From Gnetum montanum (Eukaryota > Streptophyta > Gnetopsida > Gnetales > Gnetaceae), in the NCBI GenBank assembly GCA_015680685.1, contig MNCI01003042.1:710-64709 (forward strand): DNA of 64,000 bases, given 5' to 3'. The notes under the pieces are model-generated. The model was not told where the DNA came from and did not search any database. It was given only the letters and a program-made list of their open reading frames with translations. The translations under genes were made by a program, and so were the position numbers. Positions 21,380-32,960 of this stretch are shown here, piece after piece (position 1 is the stretch's first letter; every line of letters starts with the position of its first letter).

Positions 21380-22270
21380 TGATAAATCAAGTTTTTTTGT
21401 CAACCATGATATCGGACCTATGATATCAAATCATCAACATTGAGGCATAAGATACGATATTGAGTATCTGATATTGCATACATGTGTAGGCCTATAAATA
21501 CAACACTTAGGCACACCATCCATACACAGTTTCATTTAACGCTTAGCAAAATTACATGAGTTTTTTAACTCAATTTTAGCACTTAGTATTTAAGAGTGTA
21601 TGCTTGTAGTGTGATGTTTAGCAATTGAATGGAGTCTTTATTTGAGTGAAATGTACTTGAACACATTTCATGAATGGAAATAAAGATCGAGATTACTTCA
21701 CATCATTACAGCATCACTTAGTCTTTATTGTTTACACTTAGAATAATTTTCTTGTTTTCACATAGGTTAATGTTTACTATTTTCTCTAGTTATTGATTTA
21801 CTTTCTATGCACATTATCATTTTTGTTGTTAACGGGAATGGATACAATTGATTTCAAGTGTTAGATGTGATCACTTGGTAACCTAGTAGTATTATCACTT
21901 GGTTCACCCAGTAGCGTAATACTTGGTAATCCTAGTAATGATTGCATGAGTCCAAGATGTGTCTGGAGAATCAAGAACGAATGTCCATCATATAGGCTAG
22001 ATTAGATTTTCTTTGCTATCACTTAGATTTAGAAACTACTACCTTTACTTTATGTTTTCTAGGAGAAATATGGCCAACACAACATCATTATCATATGCCT
22101 CACTATGAGTCAAACCATACACATCGATTTTACTAGCTCATGTGGGAAGACAACAATCACGAACTCAATTACTTGCATAATTACATTGCCTTGTTCACAA
22201 AATTTGGCTAGGATCTTGTGTGAGCACTTGTATCTTGTATGATTAAACAAGTACTATACCAAGTTCATAA
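21380..22270 (+). repeat. 3' LTR of element C
   Basis: The tips have decayed to TGATAAA and TTCATAA. The TATA box (CCTATAAATACAA) is at about 21490-21502, with GATATC/GATATTG words between 21405 and 21480. The body aligns with the LTRs of D (AATAAAGATCGAGATTACTTC, and GGTAACCTAGTAG words). A partial tandem copy of its last 20 bp follows at 22274-22293. Confidence 0.75.
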
Positions 22271-22289
22271 TTTGGTTAAACAAGTAGTA

Positions 22290-22620
22290 TATCAAAAACT
22301 TTGGGAAAATAGCGAAGACAAAAAATATTTCTATATGAATAGTATCAGAGGAGGCTTTAATTTAAAGAAAATTTATTCAATTGCTACTATGCTTCATCAA
22401 TTATTATGTACAAATTAAAAGTGCATGAATAGGATCTCATCATCTAAGAGTTGAAACAAGTAGATGACACAAACTTCTTGATAAAAAATGAATATGCTAA
22501 CTATGTAATACAAATTGCATTGAAGATGAGCATCATATTTTCCTATAGTGTCTATCATTAGAGTAAATTAAACAAAGATGAAATATTACAATTGTAAATT
22601 TGATTGATTTGTTCAAAATG
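22290..22620 (+). pseudogene. LINE 3'-end fragment
   Basis: The stretch aligns with the C-terminal part of the LINE ORF2 relic at 58290-58600. It encodes a decayed Cys/His motif (NTNCIEDEHHIFL, stop, C) as in the last domain of L1-type plant LINE ORF2. It directly abuts the LTR of element C. Only the tail is present. Confidence 0.45.
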
Positions 22621-23331
22621 TTACTAAGAATGCTTGGTATTTTTTTAATGATGTTTTCAAAACTCATAACATGTATATTTTTATTGTCCAATAGATCCAG
22701 AGGACATAATAAAATTTCAATTTTAATTTCTATTTCATGTATAATACTCTAGTGATCAATTATATAATTCCAAATTATATTTTCCAATTTTTTTTATCTA
22801 TATAATATAACTTTTTTTCAAAATCAATCCATTCTACTTTTCATTAAAAAAAATCTCTTGGTCAAATCATAAAGATATATTATAAATATATTGCTACAAT
22901 AGTTTTAAACAAATTTTAATATATATTTCAGCTAGAGTGCAAGTCACAATTGTAATTCCAATGACCAAGACTAATAAAAATTCAATTTTATCCTTAGTTT
23001 CATAACTCTCTAAAAGTCTTATTCAAATATTTTGTACATGATTCTCAAAGCCCAATTATGCAATGTGACGTTATATTTTTCAAATTTTACATCTTAGATA
23101 AATATTTTTTAAAATAAAATTAAAAAGATATATTCTCTTGCCTAAATCATAAATATATAGCCAAACTACAATGAGGAGATTCATGTTTTAACAAAATAAA
23201 GGCATGTCAATCTTGATACTACAATTGTTCTAAAGAAAATGTAATATAGTAAGTGTTTTTAAAACACATTGAAAGAACTTATGTTACCCATTTTTTTGGG
23301 CACTATAAGCATGTTTTATCTTTAATAATAT
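22621..23331. other. AT-rich spacer
   Basis: No gene seen. Two stretches (about 22690-22880 and 22970-23150) look like a diverged direct repeat. Both contain ATTCAATTTTA, CAATTATRYAAT and TCTCTTG-TCAAATCAT-type words. Confidence 0.3.
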
Positions 23332-24088
23332 TCTAAGGAATTATAAATAAGTCTACTATGTCGACATCCATGTATCAACATAGCCCTGTTGATACATCCT
23401 ATGTATCAACATAGCCATGTATCAACATAGTCTGGTCTTTTTTCTATATAAATGCATGCACCATCTATGTTTATGAACCTTTGGTCATTCTTATAGCCAA
23501 ACTCTTATAGTTTCTTATTTTAGGACTTAGCCAAATTTTCCTCTAAGTACCAACAATGTGTAGAATTGATTGAATGGAATCTTATTCAAGTACGTGATGT
23601 ACACAAACACTTTTTCATGTTAAGAATAAAATCAAAATTAATTCCTTCTATTACAACACTTGGAATAACACTTAGTTTATTTTCTAGCACTTATATAGTT
23701 AATATTTTATTCCATAATTGTGTAAGCACAACCACTTTGAACATTAAATATTAATTTTTGGTAATCCTAGTAATGGATACTTGGTATGCTAAATAGTAAC
23801 CATTTGGTAACCTAGCAATGTTAGTATAAGTTCAGGATGCACATAGGAATGGATGTTTCACATGTCAAATAGTTTAGGTTACTCTTAGTTTTGGAAGTAG
23901 TTAGAAATTAATATTTTAATGATAAAAATAAAAAATAAAAAAATCTTATGTCTCAATCATACTTAACCTTACCCATTGAGCTACACAAGTGGTGATCGGA
24001 AACACAATGACCAAGAATGTCACACTAGATCATGTGTAAATGCTTATGATTTTTATGATTGACTGTAGGAAACTCTTGCCACTCATCA
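23332..24088 (+). repeat. 5' LTR of element E
   Basis: It aligns with 36127-36874. The end is CTCATCA at 24088. Its U3 (23360-23432) has three ATGTATCAACATAG copies plus an inverted one (TTGATACAT). A TATA box (CTATATAAATG) lies at about 23443-23453. The start tip is decayed. Confidence 0.75.
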
Positions 24089-24107
24089 TTTGTGTTGTTA
24101 CTAAGGA
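24089..24107 (+). promoter_or_regulatory. Decayed primer binding site of element E
   Basis: TTTGTGTTGTTACTAAGGA aligns with TTGGCGCCGTTGCTGAGGA of F, directly after the LTR. Confidence 0.6.
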
Positions 24108-24232
24108 TTTGGTGTGCTAAGTATCCTAGATAGATAATTCACACAAGCATCATTATAGGAACATAATGAAACATCATTAGAAAAATAATAATAATATTTT
24201 ATTCAATGCACACTACAAGAACAAACTAAAAG

Positions 24233-26800
24233 ATGTCTTCTTCTTACAAGTTGACTCCCCACTTGCACATGATACTAATAGAACTTATGACAAATAACGT
24301 AAGAACCTAGATGAAGTACCCAAACAACTCAAAGTGGTCTATATCCATCTAGATCCATACTATCTAGACTTTACTTTCATCCTTCACTAGAATGAGTAGC
24401 GATGGTGGAGAGTCCTAGAGGAAAAAATTATGTTCTCATACAATCATGACATTCCATCAATGTTCATGGCAACATTGACAAAGCTGGAACTTGAAGCAAT
24501 AGCCCTAGAGCACCAAGTGGCAAATCACCTTTCTAAGGATTATCAACCTACAGAGGCTCAACTCATTAAAGACAAACTCATAAAGGCCCACAATAAATCC
24601 TTCAAGGATAAAGGGATTCTAATCACTTTAATATCATAATCTAAAAATGAGAACACTAAATATCCATCAATAAGATCTCAATGCCAATGTTCTCCTCCCT
24701 TTGGTGGAGAAAATTTAATCCATAACTGGTTATTTTTCATTTTGGAAAGTAACCAAGGTAAGGAAAGAGCTAAAACCAAAACTAGGAGGACCTCTAGGCT
24801 AAGTTCTCCCAACCATAAGCAAGAAAATTCCTAAGGGACTAAAGAAGAAAAGCAAGCCAACACAACTCTCCTACCTATTCATCCTCACATTTTTTTCACC
24901 ATTAAGCTCTAATAAGGAAGAACATGACTAGGATCAAAGGAGAAATGATTTAAGGCAATGTGGAGATGGTGGAAGACTTCATCATAGGGATGGGAGAAGG
25001 GAACATAAATTGGATTAGGACGAAGAAGGGCATCATCAATAAAGAAGGCATATCAAATCACATCATAGGAGATAAGGCCATGACAAGTAGCACAATGAAT
25101 GAGATTACTATGATGAATAATTTCTTGCTACAATGATCATGATCAAAATCCATCTGGTAATTCACATCCCCACTAGGCATTAAAGGAATAGCCAAATCAA
25201 ATGACTTGATATGAACAATATTCACAAGTTTGAGGTAGGCTACAATGCTGATTCATAGCATCATCTATAGGTTTGACATGATCTATGCACCATACTAAAC
25301 ATTGAAAACAACTTGTAGAACCTTAAGTTATTCCCTAAGATACTTAAAAATGAAGCTTAAAGTTGGTACCCATCCTCAAAACTGAAATCTATTCATAAAT
25401 AGAACATAATGCTAGAGTTGTACAATGATAAGTACTAGATGTACTCTAGGATGTCCAATCTAAAGAAAAAAATTTATGTGTTGAAATAAGATAATCATAA
25501 ATCCCTTGATGTATCCCTAGGAAGATACTATTCTTTTCTACACCAATGCCCAAGCCATAGATTCTCTTAAATGAAATAGCTTCGCCACATCATAGATGGG
25601 CTTAGAAACAAAACTAGGAAAACTCTTGGAATCTATGCTTAAGAAATACTATCAAAAATGATAGTCCATCATATCCAAAGGCTAATTGACCAAGTAGTAA
25701 ATCAAGCATAGAATTTAAAGAAAATAGAGAGTGAAAAAGACTACAATAGAAATCCTTCCATTTACAAAAAGTAGATCCATCTCTATGAACTTGAGAAGGA
25801 AGCACCATTAGAGGAGGTTATGTAATGGAAAACCATGCCAATACAAAAATCTGTTATTGAAACATCAACCAAGATAAACAAGATGTGGGCCTCTCTTAAT
25901 AAAAAGTTTCAAATAGAACTAAATATTATGGAGGAAAAATTAGATCAAGAAAGATTCATAGACAGAGATAAAAGAAGAAAGAACAACATGGAAAAGGACT
26001 ATTATCATCAAAAAGTTAAAGTTTTAGTAGTGGAGGAGGCTACAAACTCCGATTCAGATGATAAAGGGTATGAAATATGCTAATATGAACATCCAAAGTA
26101 TTATTGCCCAATTTTGTAACATTTATAGAAGTCTAGGATATATGCCTTAAACCAAAAATTTATAAAATGACAAGTACCTAAGAGGTTGTTTTATCCTTAA
26201 GGTAACTACAAGTAGTAGTTTCACAAACAATTATACTACCCAAGAAGGATTCCATCTCATCCTCAAGAGTATTATTAGCAATGACATAACCCACAATTGT
26301 GGGGAATGCCACAACCAATGTGGTAGTATTCATAAAGATAATCATATCCTTATGGGTACTATGTCTAGAAACTCATGTCATCAAGTGGCTCTTCTATTCA
26401 TACATTTTTCCACCATTATTATCCTCCCAAATATCATAACCCTATCACACCATGAGTTGATTCTTTCTCCACATATACTCCTTACCACTTGTAACATCAT
26501 GCATCCCATGCCTTCACTCCTTTGTCACCCACACAGTTTATGCAAGGTAAAATCCCTCCACAATCTTAGAAGTGGAATGCCATAAGAGATGTAAACTTGC
26601 AAGTAGATGATAATTCAAGAGATTTATAGCTTACACCTTAGAAAATGTCATTCTTCTGGCCTAACAATCTACTAAGACTATCCTTGGTACCTATGGCTAC
26701 AGAATCCTCACAAACTACCCAAGGGATATCTATCGAGCCATCTTAAAATCAGAGATCTCAAAATGTTTAAATTATCATGTTAAGCCATGCTATGATAGAA
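24233..26800 (+). pseudogene. gag: Gag of element E
   Basis: The start MSSSYKLTP parallels F (MSSYRREISTPP). VANHLSKDYQPTEAQ matches F's DHDYRDYHPNEAQ. The Gag core near 25430-25640 reads YSRMSNLKK, then KSLDVSLGRYYSFLHQCP and LRHIIDGLRNKTRKTLGIY with stops between. A charged segment (25835-26083) precedes a decayed zinc knuckle, C-stop-YEHPKYYC, at about 26080-26110. A Tyr/Gln/Pro-type tail follows to about 26800. It is heavily interrupted by stops and not functional. Confidence 0.65.
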
Positions 26801-26849
26801 TGGATAAAGGTAGGATACCTTTCCAAGAAAAGAATTGATCCTAGGAGTC

Positions 26850-27200
26850 TCTTGATCTACTTACAAATTTCAAGAAATGATCCCATGTAAGGCTCTATTA
26901 GAGTCATGCTCCATTATGAATTTTATTTCCTAATAAATGTATAAAACATGGAACCTACCTCTAGTTAAGAAATGTAATACCAAGTTAGAGCTTCCAAACC
27001 AATCCATTCCTATTATGTTAGGATTGGTAAAGGATATTGTGACTACCACTAATGGGTGGTCATATCCAAAAAATTTCTTGATGATTCATATAGACAACTA
27101 CGAGGGAAACTTCCTAATCATTATGAAAAGGGCTTAGCTAAGTATAATTGGTGTCAAGTTAGAAATCTAAGACCTCTTCTTGAAAATCTCCAAGAATAAC
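26850..27200 (+). pseudogene. Protease of element E
   Basis: LLESCSIMNFIS at about 26893-26930 aligns with LLDSGLGVNLIS of F. The catalytic Asp has become Glu and the following Gly is lost. Next come WNLPLVKKCNTKLELPNQSIPI and LVKDIVTTTNGWSYPKNFL, then NFLIIMKRA, matching F and C. Inactive. Confidence 0.65.
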
Positions 27201-27439
27201 GAATTCAATAAAATAGGTAAGAGGAAGATTCCATGCATTACGTATAGTGACACAAGGTCTAAATGCATATAGAAGATATGGATGAACGAAAGCATAAACA
27301 TCACAACATGCAAAAGATGTAAGAAGGCATCTAGTGGTTGACTAAAGGCAAAAGCTCCAATTCTACAATATGCATGGATTTAGTAGAGATCCTCACAAGC
27401 ACATATATAAATAAGATGAATGAAATACAGTAAATCAAA

Positions 27440-27956
27440 AATCAACTCTTCAATTTAAAGAACATAAGAGAGCCAAGGATAGATTGGAGAGAGTTGAAAG
27501 CTCTAAAATCCTCTAAACTAAAACCCTTGGAACAAAAAATATTATCAAAATATTTAAAATATATGTTCTTCAACAATGGAAAATAGTTAATTATAAATGT
27601 CCATCTCACTAAGGAACAAAAAGAGAAGCTGCTAAAAGTAGTTAACAAATGGCTAGCAACCTTTACTTGGTCATATGATGAAATAATAGGGATAGATCCA
27701 CACATATGCTAGCATTATATTTACACAAACTTCTCTATCAATATAAATAGGCACCCACAAATGAGGTTGAACCATGAATCAAAACATGTCATCAAAAAGA
27801 AGGTTGAAAAGCTCCTCAAGGCTATATTCATCTATCCTATGGTAAATATTAAGTGGATGAGCCTAATTATCATGGTACCAAAGAAAGGAGGACAATGGAG
27901 AGTCTACATAGATTTTAGGTTGTTGAACATTGCTACTTTTAAAGATAATTAATAAA
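27440..27956 (+). pseudogene. RT N-terminal part of element E
   Basis: The protease-RT linker is followed by the start of RT: LNHESKHVIKKKVEKLLKA, IYPMVNIKWMSLIIMVPKKG and WRVYIDFRLLNIATFKD, the finger region of Ty3/gypsy RT. The reading then jumps to sequence downstream of the catalytic centre, so the palm, including the catalytic DD, is deleted at about 27957. Confidence 0.65.
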
Positions 27957-29800
27957 GCTTACTAAGAAAGATGCAATATTTAAGTGGACTAATGGATGCG
28001 AACTAGCATTTTAACTCTTGAAGAAAAATCTTGTAGAAACACCAATCCTATGAGCACCTAATTGATCCAATCGATTCCACATCATGATAGATGCATCCAA
28101 TTCCACCTTAGGAGCAGTACTTACATGAATGATCATAAACATCCATTGTGCAAGTGTGAGCATTGAAAGTACACATCTCAACTACATCAAAAGAGAGAAA
28201 GAATTAATGGTATAGTGTATGCCCTTGCAAAATTTTTGCACCATGTGCTTGGATATTCTATGTTTATGCATATTGACCATAGTGTCATTCACTTCCTTAT
28301 AAATAAATCAATGATGAACCCCTATATCGTACAATGACTAGTGATTTTACATGAATTTGATCTAACAATGGTGGATAGAAAGAAAACTAAGAACATAGTT
28401 GTTGATCATTTAACTCAGTTAAGATAGGACAACAAGGCTTATGAAGAACCTTTATCTAATCAATTTCATAAGGAGTTGCTTTTTATCAAGGCAGCTAAGG
28501 CTTCACCAGTAAGGACCAAAAACTAGTATGATGAATTTCTCTTCTATTTTCTTACAGAGGAAAATCCTATCAAATGGAATTGTAAGAGAAAGTAGTAGTT
28601 CCTCCATCAGGTCAAGCACTATATAGAAATAGAGGAAAACCTCTATAAAATCTACATAGATGGAGTAGTACAATGGTGTATATTTGATAAAAATTAACTC
28701 AAAGTTCTCCAAGTTACTCATGAAGGACCTTGTAAAGGAAACTATGCTAGAAGAACAACCATTAAAATATTAATGGTAAGATATTTTTGGCCTATGATCT
28801 TCAAGGATGCCCACCATTCATCCAATGATGTAAGTGATCTTAACAAGATGAAAAAATGACAACCAGAATGGAGAAACCTAAATAGTGGATTTAGCCATTA
28901 GAGTCCTTTGTTCTTTGGAGAATTGACTTCATGGAATCCATCACCCTAATGTCCAATGGAAAGTTACACATCATTATTATTATTGACTACTTGTACTTCT
29001 TTTACAGTAGCCCAATTCTTTTAGAAAAAAGTGATAAATAGAATTGATGTGCTAAGGACACTAATTTTTGATAATCGTACCCACTTCATGGATACTACTT
29101 TTTCAAAGTAAATACAATGCTTGGAGGTGAAGCAGAAACTTGCAAACACCCTACCATCCCCATGCCAACAATCAAGCTAAAGCTACTAATAGGAAGATTG
29201 CTAATATTCTAATAATAACTATTAGTTAATATAAAAAGGACTAGAGCATAAAATTTAATAATGCCCTATGGGCCTACCATTCAATATGAAAACTTCCTAT
29301 AGGCTACTCTCCCTATGAGTTAGTGTATGAAAAGTCATCTAAAATTTTAATTCAAACCAAGCTCCATACACTTACAACCATATGTAACCTTGACTTAGAC
29401 GTTAACTTAACATAGAAAGTGAGATTGATAATAATCAATGTGCTAGATGAGAATTGAAGAATAACACTCATAATAAATGAAGTGCATAATGCATATAATA
29501 ATTAATGACATGATGCTAGTATAGGAAGAGTTGAATTTGAACCAAAAAACAAGGCTTTCTATTAGAACCCCACACATGTGCCTTACCAAACTACATGTTA
29601 AACATTGTGGGAAGAACCTTACATTATGTATTCAATCCTTCTGGAACAATGATAATTTACTATCTAATAAGTCCACAAAAGCACATTCTAGTTAACATCC
29701 AACAAGTAATTCCCTTTAAAGACTTTCAAGCAACTAGTAACAACAACAATACCTCAATTCAAGGATAAATACACTTAATTTTTATGATCTTCTTCTTCCA
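27957..29800 (+). pseudogene. RNase H and integrase relic of element E
   Basis: Decayed equivalents of F are readable in shifting frames: LTKKDAIFKW and HIMIDASNSTLGAVLT (RNase H start), a zinc-binding region near 28700-28830, the first catalytic Asp region near 28925, FDNRTHF for SDNGTHF near 29070, and the integrase C-terminal LPFNMKTSYR and Y...VYEKS segments near 29270-29330. The end aligns with the pol end of F at about 29800. Many stops. Confidence 0.55.
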
Positions 29801-30998
29801 ACTCAATCATAGAGGAGACAACCATCTAACTTGATTCCTTATAAGGACTAAATTTTCAATTTTCTATTTTATACCATCTTTAATTTTTTTTTTCATTCTT
29901 CAAATGTTTTCTATTTTCTTAAAACTTTTACTTTCTTCTATATGAAGGATCATTACCTAGAGTCATAGTACTCATTCCACTAAGTGAGGTCCCAAAATGA
30001 TTTGTAGGTAAGCAAAAGCCTAATCTCTTCAAGTAGTTATGCCTAGGCTCAAACCTAAGTCTTTGACTTAAGAAAAGAGCATCTTACCATTACTTCAAAT
30101 GACAATCCCTTTTTACTTTCTTCTTATATTTTCATTTATTTTTATTTTGAATCATTTCTTTGACCCAAATGTAGTTCATTAGGATTTCCCTATTCATGTA
30201 CAAGGATATCTGATTATTAAGGCTATGTTCTATATTAATGGTTTATCAAGCACATGATGGTATAAGGTAGTGAGTTCACAACATCCATCCCTTCCATTTC
30301 TATTAATAAGAGATTCACATCATAAAGACAATATGGTTGTTTTACATGAAACTAAAAAGAACTCACGATCTGATTACCTAAAGAAAGGATAAAGGATCAA
30401 GGTAAAATGAAAAAAGATATGCACTCAAGGAGATTTATTGAGTCTTTCAGCTTCTTTGATGTGCCTCATGATACTATGTGATTGTATCATTACTCAGATT
30501 GTAATTTTAAATGAAGTATGTTCTTTGCCAAATTTGAATCCCATACAAAAAAGGATAAAAACATACATCTCTAAAGATCTCTTGGAAATAAACACTAGTT
30601 ATGGAACTAGAAAGGTATGTTACTCATGCCTAAAGACACTACTTTAATTAAGGCTCAGATTTCTTCCATGATTGTAAAGCATAACTGCTTCCTTAGTTAT
30701 CTTTTGTTAAGTAATGATATTCTTCTATAGTGTGATGATCTCATGATTATAAATATAACATAAGACAATGGAAGGTCACTAGTACTAGTATGAATTTGGT
30801 TGAAACTTGGATGGAAAGGTACACAAATCATCTTAACCACATCAATCCATAAGAACCTATTATTAAAATAGTAAGGTATCTCACGTCTTCATACTTGCAA
30901 TTCCTTCTAATTTTCATTATTTACCTCAATGTTATGTACCATAGTCTACATAATGAGTTTTGTTTGGTACAGTGCAAGGACTTAATGGCAATGGCTGT
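29801..30998 (+). other. Conserved spacer of element E, left part
   Basis: It begins at CTCAATCATAGAGGAGACAA (about 29802), the decayed purine motif. A T-rich tract (29860-29945) follows, then block A (30270-30320, GTAGTGAGTTCACAACATCC) and a weak block B near 30420. A tRNA-like minus-strand sequence lies at 30040-30100. No gene supported. Confidence 0.5.
30040..30100 (-). repeat. tRNA-like (SINE-type) sequence
   Basis: On the minus strand, an A-box-like AAGTAATGGTAAGATGC (30080-30097) is followed 25-30 nt later by a B-box-like AGGTTTGAGCC (30046-30056). This spacing and wording are typical of a tRNA-derived SINE head. It is not a complete tRNA fold. Confidence 0.35.
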
Positions 30999-31871
30999 TG
31001 ATGAGTGGCGAGATACCCCTACACTCAACCATACGAATACGAGCATTTTCACGCGTGATCCAGTCGAACTCCGCAGACGAACTAGTTGTGGCACCTATAC
31101 AATTATCCTTAGGTCACAGTTCATTGTCTTCCCACCTAGACTAGTATTATATTTGTCATATATGGTTTAGTACAGAGTGAGGTGTATGATGTGTTCCCAA
31201 TCTAATGCTACTCCTGAAGGCAATGGAAGATAATATTAACTAAGCTAAGTTAGGAGAAAGGGTAAGAGAATCTAATCTAGCCTAAGTGCGATGAGCATCT
31301 GTTCCTTGATCATCTGTACACATCTTGGACTTCATGCACGACTACCACTAGGATTACCAAGTGCAGATCCTAGGTATGCCATTGGGTTACCAAGTAATCA
31401 CACTTAAATACTCGTAATCAAGTCGTACTCATTCCGCGTTGCTAGGAGATAAGGGTGAGAGAGACTAATTAAGAAAGAAGTAAATAACAATTAAATAAAT
31501 AAATGAACAAAGTGAATGCTGCAATGATGAAGTAATCTCGATCTTTATTGCTGGTCATGTGCATGTCCAAGTACGTCACACTCGAATAAAGGATGTCGTA
31601 CAATTACATTCCCCACACTGCGGGCAGACACTGGAAAATAATCTATCTCTGGAGGGATCAAACTGCCAGAGCTTCGCTACTCCTATTTCTATGTTGTGAA
31701 ATGAGGGAGAGTTGCCTTTTATTTATAGAATTGGCAGTGGGAAGGACACGATATCGTAGCCCATGCGATATCACGACTGTGATATCCCAACTATGATATC
31801 ACAACCACTGGGATATCACAACTGTGATATCACGGTAGTGATATCACAGCCAGCAAATTCATGACTCATCA
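30999..31871 (-). repeat. Solo LTR of family 1 inside element E
   Basis: The 873-bp repeat starts TGATGAGTGGCGAG and ends GACTCATCA. It is flanked by GCTGT (30994-30998) and GTTGT (31872-31876), a one-mismatch target duplication. The body aligns with the LTRs of D. On the minus strand the TATA box is near 31721-31732 and seven GATATC sites lie upstream (31750-31845). It splits spacer blocks C and D of element E, so it arrived after E, and the internal part was lost by LTR-LTR recombination. Confidence 0.88.
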
Positions 31872-32960
31872 GTTGTGTTGGCATGGTTTCTAATCTAGAT
31901 CAACATTAAATTTTCAAACTACCTAAGGATACCTTATGAAATGGTTATGCAAGGGTATTTATAGCATGGACCTATTTTGGGAAGAACCCACTTGCACAAC
32001 TCTTGGGCATCTAGCTTAGAATCCACTACCACATGCCCAGTTTCATTTGCTTGCAATCCTAATGATTTTAGCCATCTAACTTTGCTTGTTTTTTGAATTG
32101 ATTTATGTCCTGGAAACATAACATTTCCAAATCTAATTATGAGCTTCTTTGTGTTAAAAACCTTAACTAGAATCTTAATTTTACTATCTGCATCTTTAGA
32201 ACCCCTTTTTGGCTTCCACTTGACCATTAGTTTGTGTTAGAACTATCAAAAATCCCTTAGTTTTTCAAGTGAAAATTTTTGTCTACAAATATATCAATGC
32301 ATCCATGAGAAGCTTCTAAACATAAGCTCTACATTGTTGGGGCATTAACAACTATTTTTCCAACAAAATTTCAAAAACCCCCATAGAGAGTTAAATTAAC
32401 TCAAGCATTAGAATAATATTAAAAACTTCACCAATGTCAATTCCAAGCTTAGATACAAAAGAAGGAGGGTTAGTGTCAAGTTAGTAACTGGTTGTAAAAT
32501 CTTGCCAAATTGCATGGATGAGTTTCCTTTTTAGATTTTGTAGATACTAGGGCATTCCCTAAATGTGATGTGCAATAATCATATGATTGAAGATTATTTA
32601 AAATAACTACAAATAAACAAAGTTCTAGCTCTTCATAAAGACGAATGATGAAAAAGAACTCATGTAGCCTACCCCATTTTCTTAGGACAAGGCCAAGAGG
32701 ATGATTATTATTATTATTATTATTACTATCATATTAAAAATAAAAGGTATCAACAATTTAACTACCATTAACACCTCAAGACTCAATCTCAACAACCACT
32801 TAAGAGCTCTAACCCCTAATTTTTTTGAAATTAATACTAACCAAGGGTAATTGAAAGGTATATAAAATTAGGAATTAAAGCTAAGACTAATCCATGATCA
32901 TCCTTGTGATCACAAATGGCTTTCAAATGAGGTCCACAATTAAGTGACCATCATAGCTTA
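31872..32960 (+). other. Conserved spacer and leader of element E, right part
   Basis: Block D (ATGCAAGGGTATTTATAGC, then AACCCACTTGC) lies at 31925-31995. ACATTGTTGGGGCATT at about 32330-32345 is the decayed second purine motif. I see no U3-like array and no clear splice donor here, unlike D and C. An (ATT)n run sits at 32703-32727. Confidence 0.45.

Larger units (their letters stand above)
6154..22270 (+). mobile_element. Element C, old family 1 retrotransposon interrupted by B and D
   Basis: From left to right, C comprises the Gag tail (6154-6833), an inserted element D (6834-15434), protease (about 15440-15820), a short linker, the conserved spacer (16353-17850), an internal promoter-like array, ORF3 (18470-21173), a purine tract and the 3' LTR (21380-22270). 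RT, RNase H and integrase are missing: the post-protease linker passes straight into the spacer that normally follows integrase. The 5' LTR is not visible, having been displaced by B. Heavy stop density makes it one of the oldest copies here. Confidence 0.65.

Noticed and set aside
31750-31845. GATATC array as a CRISPR or satellite
   Set aside because: It is confined to the U3 of one LTR, the repeats are only 6-10 bp, and the genome is plant nuclear.
31934-32227. 97-codon minus-strand frame in the spacer of element E
   Set aside because: It runs opposite to the element and overlaps conserved spacer block D. No copy shares the frame.
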